Origin: Candidatus Levybacteria bacterium RIFCSPLOWO2_12_FULL_41_12
GTDB taxonomy: Bacteria > Patescibacteriota > Microgenomatia > Levybacterales > UBA12049
DNA length: 58,474 nt
Direction: 5' to 3'
NCBI GenBank assembly: GCA_001784155.1
Contig: MFPL01000007.1
Coordinates: 103,896-162,369, forward strand
Shown: one piece after another, positions 37,468-46,639 of the stretch
How the letters are laid out: the number at the start of each line of letters is the position of its first letter
Position numbering within the stretch: position 1 is the stretch's first letter
Translations under genes and position numbers: made by a program
The notes under the pieces: model-generated
What the model was told of the DNA's origin: nothing
Databases searched by the model: none
What the model saw: only the letters and a program-made list of their open reading frames with translations

Positions 37468-39456
37468 CTACCGTTTGAGTATTTTGATTTGATCTCGAAT
37501 TATTGCGGCGGTTTCAAAGTCAAGATCTTTAGCAGCCTCTCTCATCTCAAGACTCAGCCTTTTAATAAGTTCTTCTTTTTCATCAGGCAGTAGAATCTCT
37601 TTCTCCTTAAGGCTTAAAATGAATTGCGCAGATTTTCTATCTTCTTTTTCTTCTTCAACAAGACGCGCTCTTATGGCTTTCTGAATACCAATTGGTGTTA
37701 TTCCGTGTTCTCTGTTGTAATCTATTTGAATTTGGCGTCGCCTGTCTACTTCTTTTATAGCCTCTCGCATTGATCCGGTCTCGTTATCCGCATACATTAT
37801 TACTTCTGATTCTACGTGTCGGGCAGCGCGCCCCATGATCTGAATTAGAGACGTTTTGCTTCTTAAAAAGCCTTCTTTATCTGCATCTAGTATTGCAACC
37901 AGTGAAACTTCGGGAAGATCTAAGCCCTCTCTTAGTAGGTTAATTCCTACAAGTACGTCGTAATCTCCGCTTCGAAGCTTGTCTAATTCGTCCTGACGAT
38001 CAAGTGTCGCAATATCTGAGTGAAGGTAAGATACTTTTATGTCCCTTTCCGAAAGATAGAAGGACAAATCTTCTGCCATTCTTTTTGTCAATGTCGTAAC
38101 CAGGACTCTTTGACCCTTTTTCACTCGCATAGCAATTTCCCTGATGAGATCCTCAACCTGTCCTTTTGTAGGTTTTACCGTAACCTTAGGATCAATAAGA
38201 CCTGTTGGTCTTACAAGCTGTTCTGTAATTCCGCCGCTCTCTTTAGACAGTGAAATTTCGTATTCATCGGGAGTTGCAGAAACGTATACCTTCTGATGTG
38301 TTCTTTGCATAAACTCCTCAAAGCGGAGTGGTCTGTTATCAAGCGCTGAGGGAAGTCTAAAGCCATACTCTATAAGTGTTTCTTTTCTAGACCTGTCTCC
38401 GTTGTACATTCCTCGTATTTGAGGCAAGGTTATGTGTGATTCGTCGATTATGCAAAGCCATTCCTTTGAGGCTTCTTCAAAATAGTCAAGCAGGGAGAAC
38501 GGTGGGTCTCCCGGGCTTCTTCCGTCAAAGTAGCGGGAGTAATTTTCGATTCCATTCACGTATCCAACCTCTTTTATCATCTCCAGATCGTAATTGGTTC
38601 TTTGGGTCAGCCTTTGCGCCTCAAGAATTTTACCCTGTTTTTTTAAAACCCCCACTCTTTCTTCAAGATCTTTGTTTATTTGAGGAAAAACATTTTTATA
38701 AGTGGCGGGATCGGTCATAAAGTGCTTTGCGGGGTAGACAGTAAACTTTTCTTTTTTTGAGACATCATCGCCTGTGAGCGGGTCAAATTCAGAGATATCG
38801 GTAATAACTTCGCTTTCTATTTCAATTCTAAGTCCTGTGTCTTGGTAGGCCGGAAAAAGATCGATTGACTCGCCCCTAATCCTAAAAGTTCCCCGTTTAA
38901 ATCCATAGTCGTTTCGATCATACTGAAGATCCGCGAGACGTAGAATTACATCTTTTTGCGAAGTTTTAGATCCTTTTGCAATCTCCAATACAAACTTTCC
39001 ATACTCAAGCGGCGCGCCAATGTTATAAATTGAAGAAACAGATGCTACAACAATTACGTCCTTTCTTGTTAAAAGGTTCATAGTTGCAGCAAGCCTAAGC
39101 TTATCTATTTCCTCATTAATTTCCGACTCTTTTTCTATGTAAGTATCTGAATGGGGAATATACGCTTCCGGCTGATAGTAGTCGTAGTAGGACACAAAGT
39201 AAGAAACAGCGTTACCCGGAAAGAAATCTCGGAATTCCTGATAAAGTTGCGCGGCGAGAGTTTTATTGTGGGAAATGATTAGAGTAGGGCGACTTAGCTT
39301 TTCAATGACATTAGCCATGGTAAAGGTTTTGCCGCTTCCGGTAACGCCTAAAAGCACTTGATGCATATTATCTTCTTTAATCGACTGAATAAGCTTGTCT
39401 ATTGCCTGAGGCTGATCGCCTGCAGGCTTGAATCCTGACTTAACTTTGAAATTCAT
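37468..39456 (-). CDS. uvrB: Excinuclease ABC subunit B
   Basis: 662 aa. Helicase motif I is LLGVTGSGKTFTMANVI; the damage-probing beta-hairpin region has SYYDYYQPEAYIPHSDTYIEK; motif II is IDESHITLPQIRGMY; motif VI is QIMGRAARH. The C-terminal UVR motif (AAKDLDFETAAIIRDQI) contacts UvrC. It verifies damage in nucleotide excision repair. It is divergent from lexA with 93 bases between starts. TAAAAT (39466-39471) nine bases before its ATG may be its -10. Confidence 0.97.
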   Translation of the reverse strand: MNFKVKSGFKPAGDQPQAIDKLIQSIKEDNMHQVLLGVTGSGKTFTMANVIEKLSRPTLIISHNKTLAAQLYQEFRDFFPGNAVSYFVSYYDYYQPEAYIPHSDTYIEKESEINEEIDKLRLAATMNLLTRKDVIVVASVSSIYNIGAPLEYGKFVLEIAKGSKTSQKDVILRLADLQYDRNDYGFKRGTFRIRGESIDLFPAYQDTGLRIEIESEVITDISEFDPLTGDDVSKKEKFTVYPAKHFMTDPATYKNVFPQINKDLEERVGVLKKQGKILEAQRLTQRTNYDLEMIKEVGYVNGIENYSRYFDGRSPGDPPFSLLDYFEEASKEWLCIIDESHITLPQIRGMYNGDRSRKETLIEYGFRLPSALDNRPLRFEEFMQRTHQKVYVSATPDEYEISLSKESGGITEQLVRPTGLIDPKVTVKPTKGQVEDLIREIAMRVKKGQRVLVTTLTKRMAEDLSFYLSERDIKVSYLHSDIATLDRQDELDKLRSGDYDVLVGINLLREGLDLPEVSLVAILDADKEGFLRSKTSLIQIMGRAARHVESEVIMYADNETGSMREAIKEVDRRRQIQIDYNREHGITPIGIQKAIRARLVEEEKEDRKSAQFILSLKEKEILLPDEKEELIKRLSLEMREAAKDLDFETAAIIRDQIKILKR

Positions 39457-39502
39457 TGAATCTTTATTTTAACAGAGTTGGTTTTGAGAGGCTATGTTCC
39501 AG

Positions 39503-39519
39503 ATTGTCCTATTGACAAT
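39503..39519. promoter_or_regulatory. Candidate LexA operator
   Basis: A perfect inverted repeat ATTGTC-N5-GACAAT covers most of the lexA -35. A second, looser palindrome (TATTTT-N6-AAAATA, 39526-39543) covers the -10. Either would block lexA when occupied; the first could also affect uvrB. Confidence 0.45.
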
Positions 39520-39541
39520 GTTCTACTATTTTTCGTATAAA
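39512..39541 (+). promoter_or_regulatory. lexA promoter, leaderless geometry
   Basis: Perfect TTGACA (39512-39517), 18-bp spacer, TATAAA (39536-39541), eight bases to ATG 39550. Confidence 0.6.
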
Positions 39542-39549
39542 ATACTAAT

Positions 39550-40188
39550 ATGCCCGGAGTCCTTTATAGAAAAGAGAGACAGGTTTTGGAATTTCTTGCC
39601 CAGTTTCAGAAACAATACGGGTATTCCCCAACTCTATCGGAAATCGCTCAAGCTACGGGACACAGAAGCAATTCTACGGTTCATACCCTCATCAGATCTT
39701 TAGTAGAGAAAGGTTATGTTCAAAAAGTTGACGGGAATACAAGAGTACTAAAGATTTTGGACGAGAAAATGACTTCAGGGCTTTTAGGCACACAGCCATC
39801 AATAGAACTTCCTCTAATGGGATATATTGCAGCAGGAAGCCCCTTGGAGCCCCACACAGATCCAAATGCCACATTTCAGATCTCAGCCTCAATGATTTCC
39901 GGTAAAAAAACAGCCTATGTTCTTCAGGTAAAAGGACAATCAATGATAGAGGACGGAATATATGACGGAGACTTTGTGGTAATTGAAAAGTCGGAAATTG
40001 CGGAAAACGGAGACATAGTGGTAGCCTTGGTAGATGATAACATGGCCACGCTTAAAAAGTTTTATAAAGAGGGCGGTCAAGTGGTGCTCCGACCCGCAAA
40101 TGCTTCAATGGATCCAATTTATCCAAAGTCCCTAAAAATACAGGGAATTGCCGTGGGAATCGTCAGGAAGTTTAAGAATTATTACTAA
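39550..40188 (+). CDS. lexA: SOS repressor LexA
   Basis: 212 aa. The N-terminal winged helix has YSPTLSEIAQATGHRSNSTVHTLIRSLVEKGYV. The self-cleavage site is Ala95-Gly96 (MGYIAAGSPLEP), the nucleophile Ser131 (VKGQSMIEDGIYDGD) and the general base Lys169 (MATLKKFY). All catalytic parts are present, so RecA-stimulated autocleavage is expected. Divergence from uvrB makes uvrB a likely regulon member. The 3' end overlaps dedA by four bases. Confidence 0.95.
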   Translation: MPGVLYRKERQVLEFLAQFQKQYGYSPTLSEIAQATGHRSNSTVHTLIRSLVEKGYVQKVDGNTRVLKILDEKMTSGLLGTQPSIELPLMGYIAAGSPLEPHTDPNATFQISASMISGKKTAYVLQVKGQSMIEDGIYDGDFVVIEKSEIAENGDIVVALVDDNMATLKKFYKEGGQVVLRPANASMDPIYPKSLKIQGIAVGIVRKFKNYY

Positions 40189-40826
40189 GATTTTAAACTA
40201 GGAAATTTGATAAGCCTTAGTTTGTGGTTAATGTACCAAAGTATGAATATCAGAAATATAGCTCCTAGGCCCATCTGGAATTTTCTAAAGTAGGGCTCTA
40301 AGATGCTCCATTCTCCTCCAAAATAAACTCCTACGTACGTAAGAAGCGCAGACCAGATTAAAGAGCCTAGAAAAGTGTAAAAAGAAAATTTCCAGATATT
40401 CATTTCGGAAAGTCCTGCCGGTAGAGATATAAACGTTCTTACAGCAGGTAGAACTCTTGAGAAGAACGCTACCTGGTCTCCGTATTTTCTCAACCATTCG
40501 AGCGACCGCTCGTACTCATGCTCAGATATTAAGAAAAACTTGCCATATTTTTTGATTAGCCTTAGTACAACGTGTTCCTCAAGATAATATCCAAGAGCAT
40601 ACGCAATAAGAGACCCGATAAGATTACCGAATGCTCCGGCAAAAACTACCAACCAGAAATTCAATTTCCCCTGTTGTACCAAAAAACCTGCGAATGGCAT
40701 AGTGATCTCTGACGGAAGCGGAATTAGGGCGGATTCGAGAGTCATCAGGGCGAATATACCAACGTATCCCGTTGTGTCAATAAATTGTATAATATAGGTT
40801 GTTATAATTTCGACGATCTGATGCAT
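40185..40826 (-). CDS. DedA family membrane protein
   Basis: 213 aa with about five membrane segments. The family motif is ALMTLESALIPLPSEITMPFAGFL near the N terminus, followed by GSLIAYALGYYLEEHVV and FFSRVLPAVRTFISLPAGLSEM (the F/Y-x-R-x3-P-x-R segment). DedA proteins move lipid carriers such as undecaprenyl phosphate across the membrane. Its ATG (complement of 40824-40826) abuts the rsmI ATG on the other strand. Confidence 0.93.
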   Translation of the reverse strand: MHQIVEIITTYIIQFIDTTGYVGIFALMTLESALIPLPSEITMPFAGFLVQQGKLNFWLVVFAGAFGNLIGSLIAYALGYYLEEHVVLRLIKKYGKFFLISEHEYERSLEWLRKYGDQVAFFSRVLPAVRTFISLPAGLSEMNIWKFSFYTFLGSLIWSALLTYVGVYFGGEWSILEPYFRKFQMGLGAIFLIFILWYINHKLRLIKFPSLKS

Positions 40827-41528
40827 ATGGGAATTCTTTTTATTGTAGCAACCCCAATCGGTAATTTACAAGATATAACTCTACGGGCAATCGAAGTTCT
40901 CAAGCGTGAAGAGTACATAGCGTGTGAAGATACAAGAATGGCGGCAAGGCTCCTGCGACATATCGGAATTAGAGGCGATAAGATGCTTGTCTCCTATTTT
41001 GAGCATAACGAAGAAAAGCGAATTCCAAATATTATTAATGTTTTAAAAAATGGAAAAAATGTTGCATTGATCTCAGATGCAGGTACTCCGGGTATTTCAG
41101 ATCCCGGGTTTAGACTAATAAGAGCGGTTTTGAGGGAGGGAATAAGAGTGGAGGCAATTCCTGGACCCTCAGCGCTCACGACTGCGCTTGTTGCATCCGG
41201 ACTTCCGACGGATAAGTTTCTATTCTTGGGTTTTCTTCCTCTAAAGGAAGGAAATAGGATAAGGCTTCTTCAAAATCTAAAAAAGGGTTTAAAACTCATT
41301 GAGTCTACTGTTATTATTTATGAATCCCCGCATAAGATTGTTAAAAATCTCAAAAGCATTATGGATGTTTTTGGAGATATAGAAATTACGGTTGCAAGAG
41401 AGTTAACTAAAATTTATGAAGAGGTAAGAACAGAAAACGTAAGCGTATTTATAACGAAATATAGTGAGAATAAACCCAAAGGTGAACTGGTAGTGCTTTT
41501 TACCATAAAAGACTTAAATCCCTCTTAG
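40827..41528 (+). CDS. rsmI: 16S rRNA 2'-O-ribose C1402 methyltransferase
   Basis: 233 aa. The start is ATG 40827, since MGILFIVATPIGNLQDITLRA is the family N terminus. CEDTRMAARLL, LISDAGTPGISDPGFRLI and EAIPGPSALTTALVASGL are the SAM-binding tetrapyrrole-methylase motifs. It modifies C1402 in the decoding centre. TATAAT at 40803-40808 lies inside dedA. It overlaps eno by 15 bases at the 3' ends. Confidence 0.95.
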   Translation: MGILFIVATPIGNLQDITLRAIEVLKREEYIACEDTRMAARLLRHIGIRGDKMLVSYFEHNEEKRIPNIINVLKNGKNVALISDAGTPGISDPGFRLIRAVLREGIRVEAIPGPSALTTALVASGLPTDKFLFLGFLPLKEGNRIRLLQNLKKGLKLIESTVIIYESPHKIVKNLKSIMDVFGDIEITVARELTKIYEEVRTENVSVFITKYSENKPKGELVVLFTIKDLNPS

Positions 41529-42773
41529 CTGGCGGTCAATCAAAAGAAGCCTGTTGTACTTGGCTACACGTTCACCCCTGGATGGTGCACCGAACTTTAC
41601 GTAATCTGCTGATACCGCTACAGAAAAATCCGCTATAAAATCGTCGTTGGTTTCAGCGCTTCTGTGTGAAACTACTATCTTTAAATTTGCTAGTCTTGCA
41701 GCCTCCACCATAGCCAGGGCTTCAATGACCGTTCCTATCTGATTTGGTTTTATGATTATTCCTGTAATTGCTTTTCTATCAAGTGCGATTTGAAGCCTGT
41801 AGGGATTTGTTGCTACCAGATCATCGCCTACTATTATTGTTTGGTGAGATATTTTTTGATTAAGATTTGCCCATCCTTCCCAGTCGTCCTCGGACATAGG
41901 ATCTTCAAGATATATAAAGTGAAACTCTTTAGTCAGTTCATTGTAGAACGAGACCAAAGCCTCACTGGACATGGCTGAAGCAGAATCTTTCAGCTTGTAC
42001 TCTTTGCTTGAATAGAAGTTGTCTGCGGAGCAGTCTAAGCCGAGAAAAACGTCGTAATTGGGGCGATACTTGGTTTCCATAATAGCTTCCTGAAGAAAAG
42101 TCAGACCTTCTTTGTTGGTGGGGAATGTCGGGGCATATCCTCCCTCATCTCCCGTAAGGCTTATGGCGTTTCTCTCCTCGAGGTTCTTCCTTATTGATTG
42201 ATAAACTGATGTAGCAAGATTTAGGGATTCAGGGTATGAAATTGAGGTAGCGGGAATAACTAAAAATTCTTGAAAGTCCATGTTGTTGTTAGCGTGTTTG
42301 CCTCCGTTAATTAAATTAAAAGCTGGGGTCGGAATCTTAAGCGGAATATTCTCATTTTTTATATATTCCCGAAGATACATAAAAAGCGGGAGGTGAAGGG
42401 ATATTGACGCAGCCTTGGCGACTGCCATGGAAACAGACAAGATTGCATTAGCACCAAGCTTACCTTTATTAAGGGTTCCGTCAGCATGCATCATGAGGTT
42501 ATCTATTTCTTGCTGTTTTGTCGCGTCTTTGTCTAAAAGTATTGGAGCGATAATTTTCTCAACATTCTCAACAGCTTTTAAAACTCCTTTGCCCTGGAAT
42601 TTTTCCGGATCATTGTCTCTCAGCTCTGCTGCCTCATAGCTTCCGACAGACGTTCCGCTAGGGCACGAGGCTGAAGCTACTGTTCCGTCGCTTAGGACAA
42701 CAGTAGTCTCAAGTGTCGGTGTCGCCTTAGAGTTTAGTATTTCCCTTGAAAATATCTGCTTAATTTTTGACAT
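41514..42773 (-). CDS. eno: Enolase, divergent form
   Basis: 419 aa. The metal ligands are kept in LGLDCSADN, YLEDPMSEDDWEGW and IVGDDLVATNP. The catalytic Lys is in IIIKPNQIGT, and the second Lys in YVKFGAPSRGERVAKYN. The active-site loops differ from the norm: the usual SRGNPTVE is SKATPTLE, and SHRSGETED is SHRSAETND. It interconverts 2-phosphoglycerate and PEP. The start overlaps the ppsA 3' end by 14 bases, so PEP-forming steps are co-expressed. Confidence 0.92.
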   Translation of the reverse strand: MSKIKQIFSREILNSKATPTLETTVVLSDGTVASASCPSGTSVGSYEAAELRDNDPEKFQGKGVLKAVENVEKIIAPILLDKDATKQQEIDNLMMHADGTLNKGKLGANAILSVSMAVAKAASISLHLPLFMYLREYIKNENIPLKIPTPAFNLINGGKHANNNMDFQEFLVIPATSISYPESLNLATSVYQSIRKNLEERNAISLTGDEGGYAPTFPTNKEGLTFLQEAIMETKYRPNYDVFLGLDCSADNFYSSKEYKLKDSASAMSSEALVSFYNELTKEFHFIYLEDPMSEDDWEGWANLNQKISHQTIIVGDDLVATNPYRLQIALDRKAITGIIIKPNQIGTVIEALAMVEAARLANLKIVVSHRSAETNDDFIADFSVAVSADYVKFGAPSRGERVAKYNRLLLIDRQLRGI

Positions 42774-45027
42774 CTTTTTTCATTATAATACTTCTTTCAA
42801 TCTCCGAAATAGTCCTTCTTGTCGCTTGAATTGCATCGGGAGATACAGAAACACTTGTTATACCCCACGGAATGACTTTATCCAAGATCAGGGGGTTTGA
42901 TCCAGCCTGGCCGCAAATTGAGGAAGTAATTCCGTGTTCACTGGCTGTCTTAATAATTTTCTCTAGTGCCCAGAGAACCGCAGGGTCAGTCTCTGAGTAT
43001 TCTGAAGCTACTTCATCATTATCTCTGTCTGTACCAAGCATGAGCATTGTAAGGTCGTTTGTTCCGATAGATATTCCGTCTATGCCTACTTTTATAAAAT
43101 CTTCGAGAAGTACGACGTTTGATGGAATTTCTACCATCATCCAAAGCTTGAAAGACGACGATCTGTGAAGACCGGATATCGAAATTAATTTGATTACCTC
43201 CTCAAGCTCATTTACATTCCGTACAAATGGAATCATTATGTTAAGATTTTTAAATCCTTTTTTATTCCGCACGTTTTTAATCGCTTCAAGTTCGAGTTCG
43301 AAAACCGATGCGTCATGAATATAGCGGAATGCTCCTCTGTATCCCAGCATTGGATTGGGCTCTACCGGCTCAAACTCTTTTCCGCCGATAAGGTTTCTAT
43401 ACTCGTTCGTCTTAAAGTCAGATGTTCTATAAACTACGGGACTCGGATTAAAAGTTTTACAGAATGTAAAAATACCATCCGAAAGTTTTTCTATAAACTC
43501 CTTTTTCCTTCCGTCTTTAATCATTTTTTTTGGATGTACTCCAATTTTCGCCATCATAAACTCAGCTCTTAGAAGTCCGACGCCATCAGGTTTCATGGAA
43601 ATCGTCTTTTCTGCAAATTCAGGTTCTGCGAGATTAACATAGACTTTTGTAGCTGTTTTTATGTCCTCATAGACTTGTCTAGCGATGTTATTTGCAAAAG
43701 AAAGACTTCCTCCCTTATAAACTTCCCCTTTTGATCCGCTTACGGTTACCACCTGACCGTCTTTAAGAACCTTCGTAGCGTCTTTCGTACCAACAACCGC
43801 AGGAATTCCGAGTTCCCTTGATACTATTGCGGCATGGGACGTTCTACCACCATGGTCTGTAACTATTGCTGCCGCTTTTTTCATCGCCGGAACATAATCC
43901 GGATTTGTCTCTTCAGCCACGAGTACTTCACCAGTTAGAATTTTTCCTACATCAGTTGCCTTTTTTAGTACTCGTACCGGACCAGATGCGAGCCCAGGGC
44001 TTCCTCCGTCTCCTTTAAGCAAAAGCGGCAAGACGGAGTCCTTCTCTTTCTCAGTCTTACCGGTTTTCATAGTAGTTATTGGTCTCGTTTGAACTATATA
44101 AATCTTCCCTTTCTCAATTGCCCATTCAACATCCTGGGGAAAGAAGTAGTGATGCTCGAGTTTTTTGCCAAGCCTTGCCAGGTCTTTAATCTCTGAGTCT
44201 GATATTTTTTGTTTCGACCCTTCTTTCCTTGACAGAGAAATTTCTTTATCTACAGTGCCTCTTTTTACAAGCTTTTTTAATTGCTGTGCGGTTTTTTTCT
44301 CCAGTATTGAAATGTCTTCCTTATCAATTTCATAGCGATCCGGAGTCTCTTTTCCCTGAACAATCATTTCACCAAGTCCATATACAGCCTCTATCACAAT
44401 TTTTTTCTTGTCGTTTGTCAGGGGATCCACGGTAAACATTACTCCTGATTTTTCAGACTGAACCATTTCTTGAACAGGAATAGCAATGGCTACTTTAAAA
44501 TGGTCGAATCTATTTTCATGCCTATAGAATATGGCTCTGGCCTCAAAAAGAGACGCCCACGCTTCTTTGATGTTATGGATTAAATTGGCTTCTCCCTTAA
44601 TGTTGAGGAATGTTTCCTGCTGGCCTGCAAATGAAGCATTTGGAAGATCTTCGGCCGTTGCAGAAGATCGGACAGCCACTAATGCTTCTCTTAAAAAGCC
44701 TCCGAGCTTTTTATAGTGGTTGTAAATATCCAAAACAAGATCCCTGGATAGCTCGCCCTGCATTATCTGCTTTTTGATATGGCTTGAGACCTGGCTTAAT
44801 GAATCCTGATTGTTGAAATCAACTGTTCCCAGGAGGTGGTTTATTTTAACCTGTAGGTCATTTTGCTTAATAAAGTCTTTATATGCTTTCGCAGTTACTA
44901 TAAAGCCGTTGGGAACAGGGAAGCCAGCCTTTGTCATTTCTCCTAAATTCGCACCTTTTCCTCCGGCTAGGGAAATATCTTCTTTATCAACTTCCGAAAA
45001 CCATACTACGTCCTTTAGGGCAGGCAT
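42760..45027 (-). CDS. ppsA: Phosphoenolpyruvate synthase
   Basis: 755 aa. The N-terminal ATP-grasp part has LAGGKGANLGEMTKAGFPVP and AVRSSATAEDLPNASFAGQQ. The swivelling phosphohistidine domain has VTDHGGRTSHAAIVSRELGIPAVVG. The C-terminal PEP barrel has GLLRAEFMM, DFKTNEYRNL and SICGQAGSNP with the catalytic Cys. It is a PpsA rather than a PPDK by length and motifs. It forms PEP from pyruvate and ATP, or can run toward pyruvate. It is followed by eno. Confidence 0.93.
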   Translation of the reverse strand: MPALKDVVWFSEVDKEDISLAGGKGANLGEMTKAGFPVPNGFIVTAKAYKDFIKQNDLQVKINHLLGTVDFNNQDSLSQVSSHIKKQIMQGELSRDLVLDIYNHYKKLGGFLREALVAVRSSATAEDLPNASFAGQQETFLNIKGEANLIHNIKEAWASLFEARAIFYRHENRFDHFKVAIAIPVQEMVQSEKSGVMFTVDPLTNDKKKIVIEAVYGLGEMIVQGKETPDRYEIDKEDISILEKKTAQQLKKLVKRGTVDKEISLSRKEGSKQKISDSEIKDLARLGKKLEHHYFFPQDVEWAIEKGKIYIVQTRPITTMKTGKTEKEKDSVLPLLLKGDGGSPGLASGPVRVLKKATDVGKILTGEVLVAEETNPDYVPAMKKAAAIVTDHGGRTSHAAIVSRELGIPAVVGTKDATKVLKDGQVVTVSGSKGEVYKGGSLSFANNIARQVYEDIKTATKVYVNLAEPEFAEKTISMKPDGVGLLRAEFMMAKIGVHPKKMIKDGRKKEFIEKLSDGIFTFCKTFNPSPVVYRTSDFKTNEYRNLIGGKEFEPVEPNPMLGYRGAFRYIHDASVFELELEAIKNVRNKKGFKNLNIMIPFVRNVNELEEVIKLISISGLHRSSSFKLWMMVEIPSNVVLLEDFIKVGIDGISIGTNDLTMLMLGTDRDNDEVASEYSETDPAVLWALEKIIKTASEHGITSSICGQAGSNPLILDKVIPWGITSVSVSPDAIQATRRTISEIERSIIMKKDVKN

Positions 45028-45033
45028 ACGATA

Positions 45034-45062
45034 ATTATGGGGCTAAACTGAAATATTGGCAA
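45034..45062 (-). promoter_or_regulatory. ppsA-eno promoter, leaderless geometry
   Basis: Minus strand: TTGCCA (45057-45062), 17-bp spacer, CATAAT (45034-45039), six bases to ATG 45027. Confidence 0.55.
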
Positions 45063-45083
45063 GTACCTAACGGGTAGCTATCT

Positions 45084-46115
45084 TTAGGCAAGAATCTTTT
45101 TTAGCTTTTCTACCATTTCCACAGGAGTAGGATCCTGGTTATATTTTAAGGCCAGGTAGTATGACGTCCAATCTGCAAGAGAAATGCTTAAGAACATTTT
45201 AGAAAAAACGTCCTCTCCCTTCATGTCAACAACCTGAGACTCTATTCCTTCCTCAGCTAACAATTTGGCTGTAGTGTCATATCTTTTAAGATTCATCGGA
45301 TTATCATCCGGGTCTTTAAGCATTATTATAAAAAACTTAGCCTGAGGATTAGTAAATCCTACCATTTCATTATGATTTAGCTCCGGAAAGAAATTCCAGA
45401 ACGCGGGCGTTTTGGCGTTTTCGTTAAACTTAATCTTCCAAACCATTGCTGTCGATTTATACTTAGGAGAAGCGTAAATTACAGGGGTTTTGCCTGACAA
45501 TTTCTTTGAAAGCTCTTTTCCTTTTTCTTCGTATTCCGGCATGACTTCTTTAAACTTCCGGGTTGATGCTAAAATTTCCTCAGTCAAATCCGGCACAAGG
45601 CCTTGATTAACAAGTATCTGAAACATTGCTCCGAAGAAATACCCCGTTCCCATTCTTGGTTGATAGTTGGGAAAAGGAATTGGCAATTTCATATGCGGCA
45701 TCCCGTATTCTTTTGATAATTCCTCCAGTTTCCCCCCGCTGGATAGCGCAACGAAAGGCAGTCCGAGCTCCTTTAACTCGTTTAGCGAGGATAGCGTTTC
45801 TTCGGTATTGCCTGAGTAGGAAGCAACAAAATTAAGAGAGGATTTAGATTCTGCTTCCGGGGGAAGAGAGTAATACCTGTTTATATAGATTTCAAACGGT
45901 TTGTAGTCAGGGTGGTTTTTAAATAAGCTTCCTAAGTATGTTCGAAGAAGATTTGCAGGCAGTGCCGAACCACCCATTCCTGAAACCGTTACTGACGAAA
46001 ATCTTCCCCCTAGCTTTACGTTCTTTGCCAGAGACATACCTATCTCAAACTGCTCCGGCGTTTGAAGGATGAACTGTCTGAAATTCGATTTATCTATTGG
46101 ACTTAAATCAGTCAT
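45084..46115 (-). CDS. Bifunctional phosphoglucose/phosphomannose isomerase
   Basis: 343 aa. Two SIS folds: VTVSGMGGSALPANLLRTYL and NFVASYSGNTEETLSSLNEL (phosphosugar loop). The C-terminal domain has WNFFPELNHNEMVGF, the catalytic His-Glu segment characteristic of the archaeal-type PGI/PMI family. It interconverts glucose-6-P, fructose-6-P and mannose-6-P. It is the third gene after pgm and nudix and may also have its own promoter. Confidence 0.9.
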   Translation of the reverse strand: MTDLSPIDKSNFRQFILQTPEQFEIGMSLAKNVKLGGRFSSVTVSGMGGSALPANLLRTYLGSLFKNHPDYKPFEIYINRYYSLPPEAESKSSLNFVASYSGNTEETLSSLNELKELGLPFVALSSGGKLEELSKEYGMPHMKLPIPFPNYQPRMGTGYFFGAMFQILVNQGLVPDLTEEILASTRKFKEVMPEYEEKGKELSKKLSGKTPVIYASPKYKSTAMVWKIKFNENAKTPAFWNFFPELNHNEMVGFTNPQAKFFIIMLKDPDDNPMNLKRYDTTAKLLAEEGIESQVVDMKGEDVFSKMFLSISLADWTSYYLALKYNQDPTPVEMVEKLKKILA

Positions 46116-46121
46116 TTCAAT

Positions 46122-46150
46122 ATTTAACTATATTGTCCACCTTTTGTAAA
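46122..46150 (-). promoter_or_regulatory. Possible internal promoter for the PGI/PMI gene
   Basis: Minus strand: TTTACA (46145-46150), 17-bp spacer, TTAAAT (46122-46127), six bases to ATG 46115. It lies in the end of the nudix gene. Confidence 0.4.
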
Positions 46151-46636
46151 CCAATCGTTTATTGCTTCTCTATGTTTGTAAGCGATTTTTTCCGGAAGGT
46201 GGTCTTTGGTAAAATACGCCCAGCTCTTATCTTCTCTACTCAAGGTTATAGCGTCATCAGCTACTCCATGAAAGATTATATCTATATGCATTCCGCGAGG
46301 ATCATTGTCTATTAAGTAAACACCGGCTATTCCCTTTACATGAATACTTGCTCCCAATTCTTCTTTTGTCTCTCTTCTTATTGTTTCTTCGGCCGATTCG
46401 CCGTACTTTACAAATCCTCCGGGCAGTACCCAAAATCCTTTAAAGGGTTCCTCAGCTCGTTGCAACATTAAAATCTCGTTATCTTTATGAATAAGCACAC
46501 TTGTGGTGGGTTTTGGATTATTCCAAAAAACAAATCCGCACTTATCGCAATACTTAACTTTGTGGTGCTCAATTTCTTTAAGAACTAGTGCATTTGAACA
46601 TGTAGGGCAGTACTTATATTTGTCTTGTTCAGACAT
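46124..46636 (-). CDS. NUDIX hydrolase with N-terminal zinc ribbon
   Basis: 170 aa. A four-Cys ribbon (CPTCSNAL, CDKCGFVFW) precedes the Nudix box GGFVKYGESAEETIRRETKEELG, which matches GX5EX7REUXEEXGU. The ribbon-Nudix layout resembles NADH pyrophosphatase-like and ADP-sugar hydrolases. Substrate is not determined. It sits three bases after pgm. Confidence 0.9.
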   Translation of the reverse strand: MSEQDKYKYCPTCSNALVLKEIEHHKVKYCDKCGFVFWNNPKPTTSVLIHKDNEILMLQRAEEPFKGFWVLPGGFVKYGESAEETIRRETKEELGASIHVKGIAGVYLIDNDPRGMHIDIIFHGVADDAITLSREDKSWAYFTKDHLPEKIAYKHREAINDWFTKGGQYS

Positions 46637-46639
46637 AGG

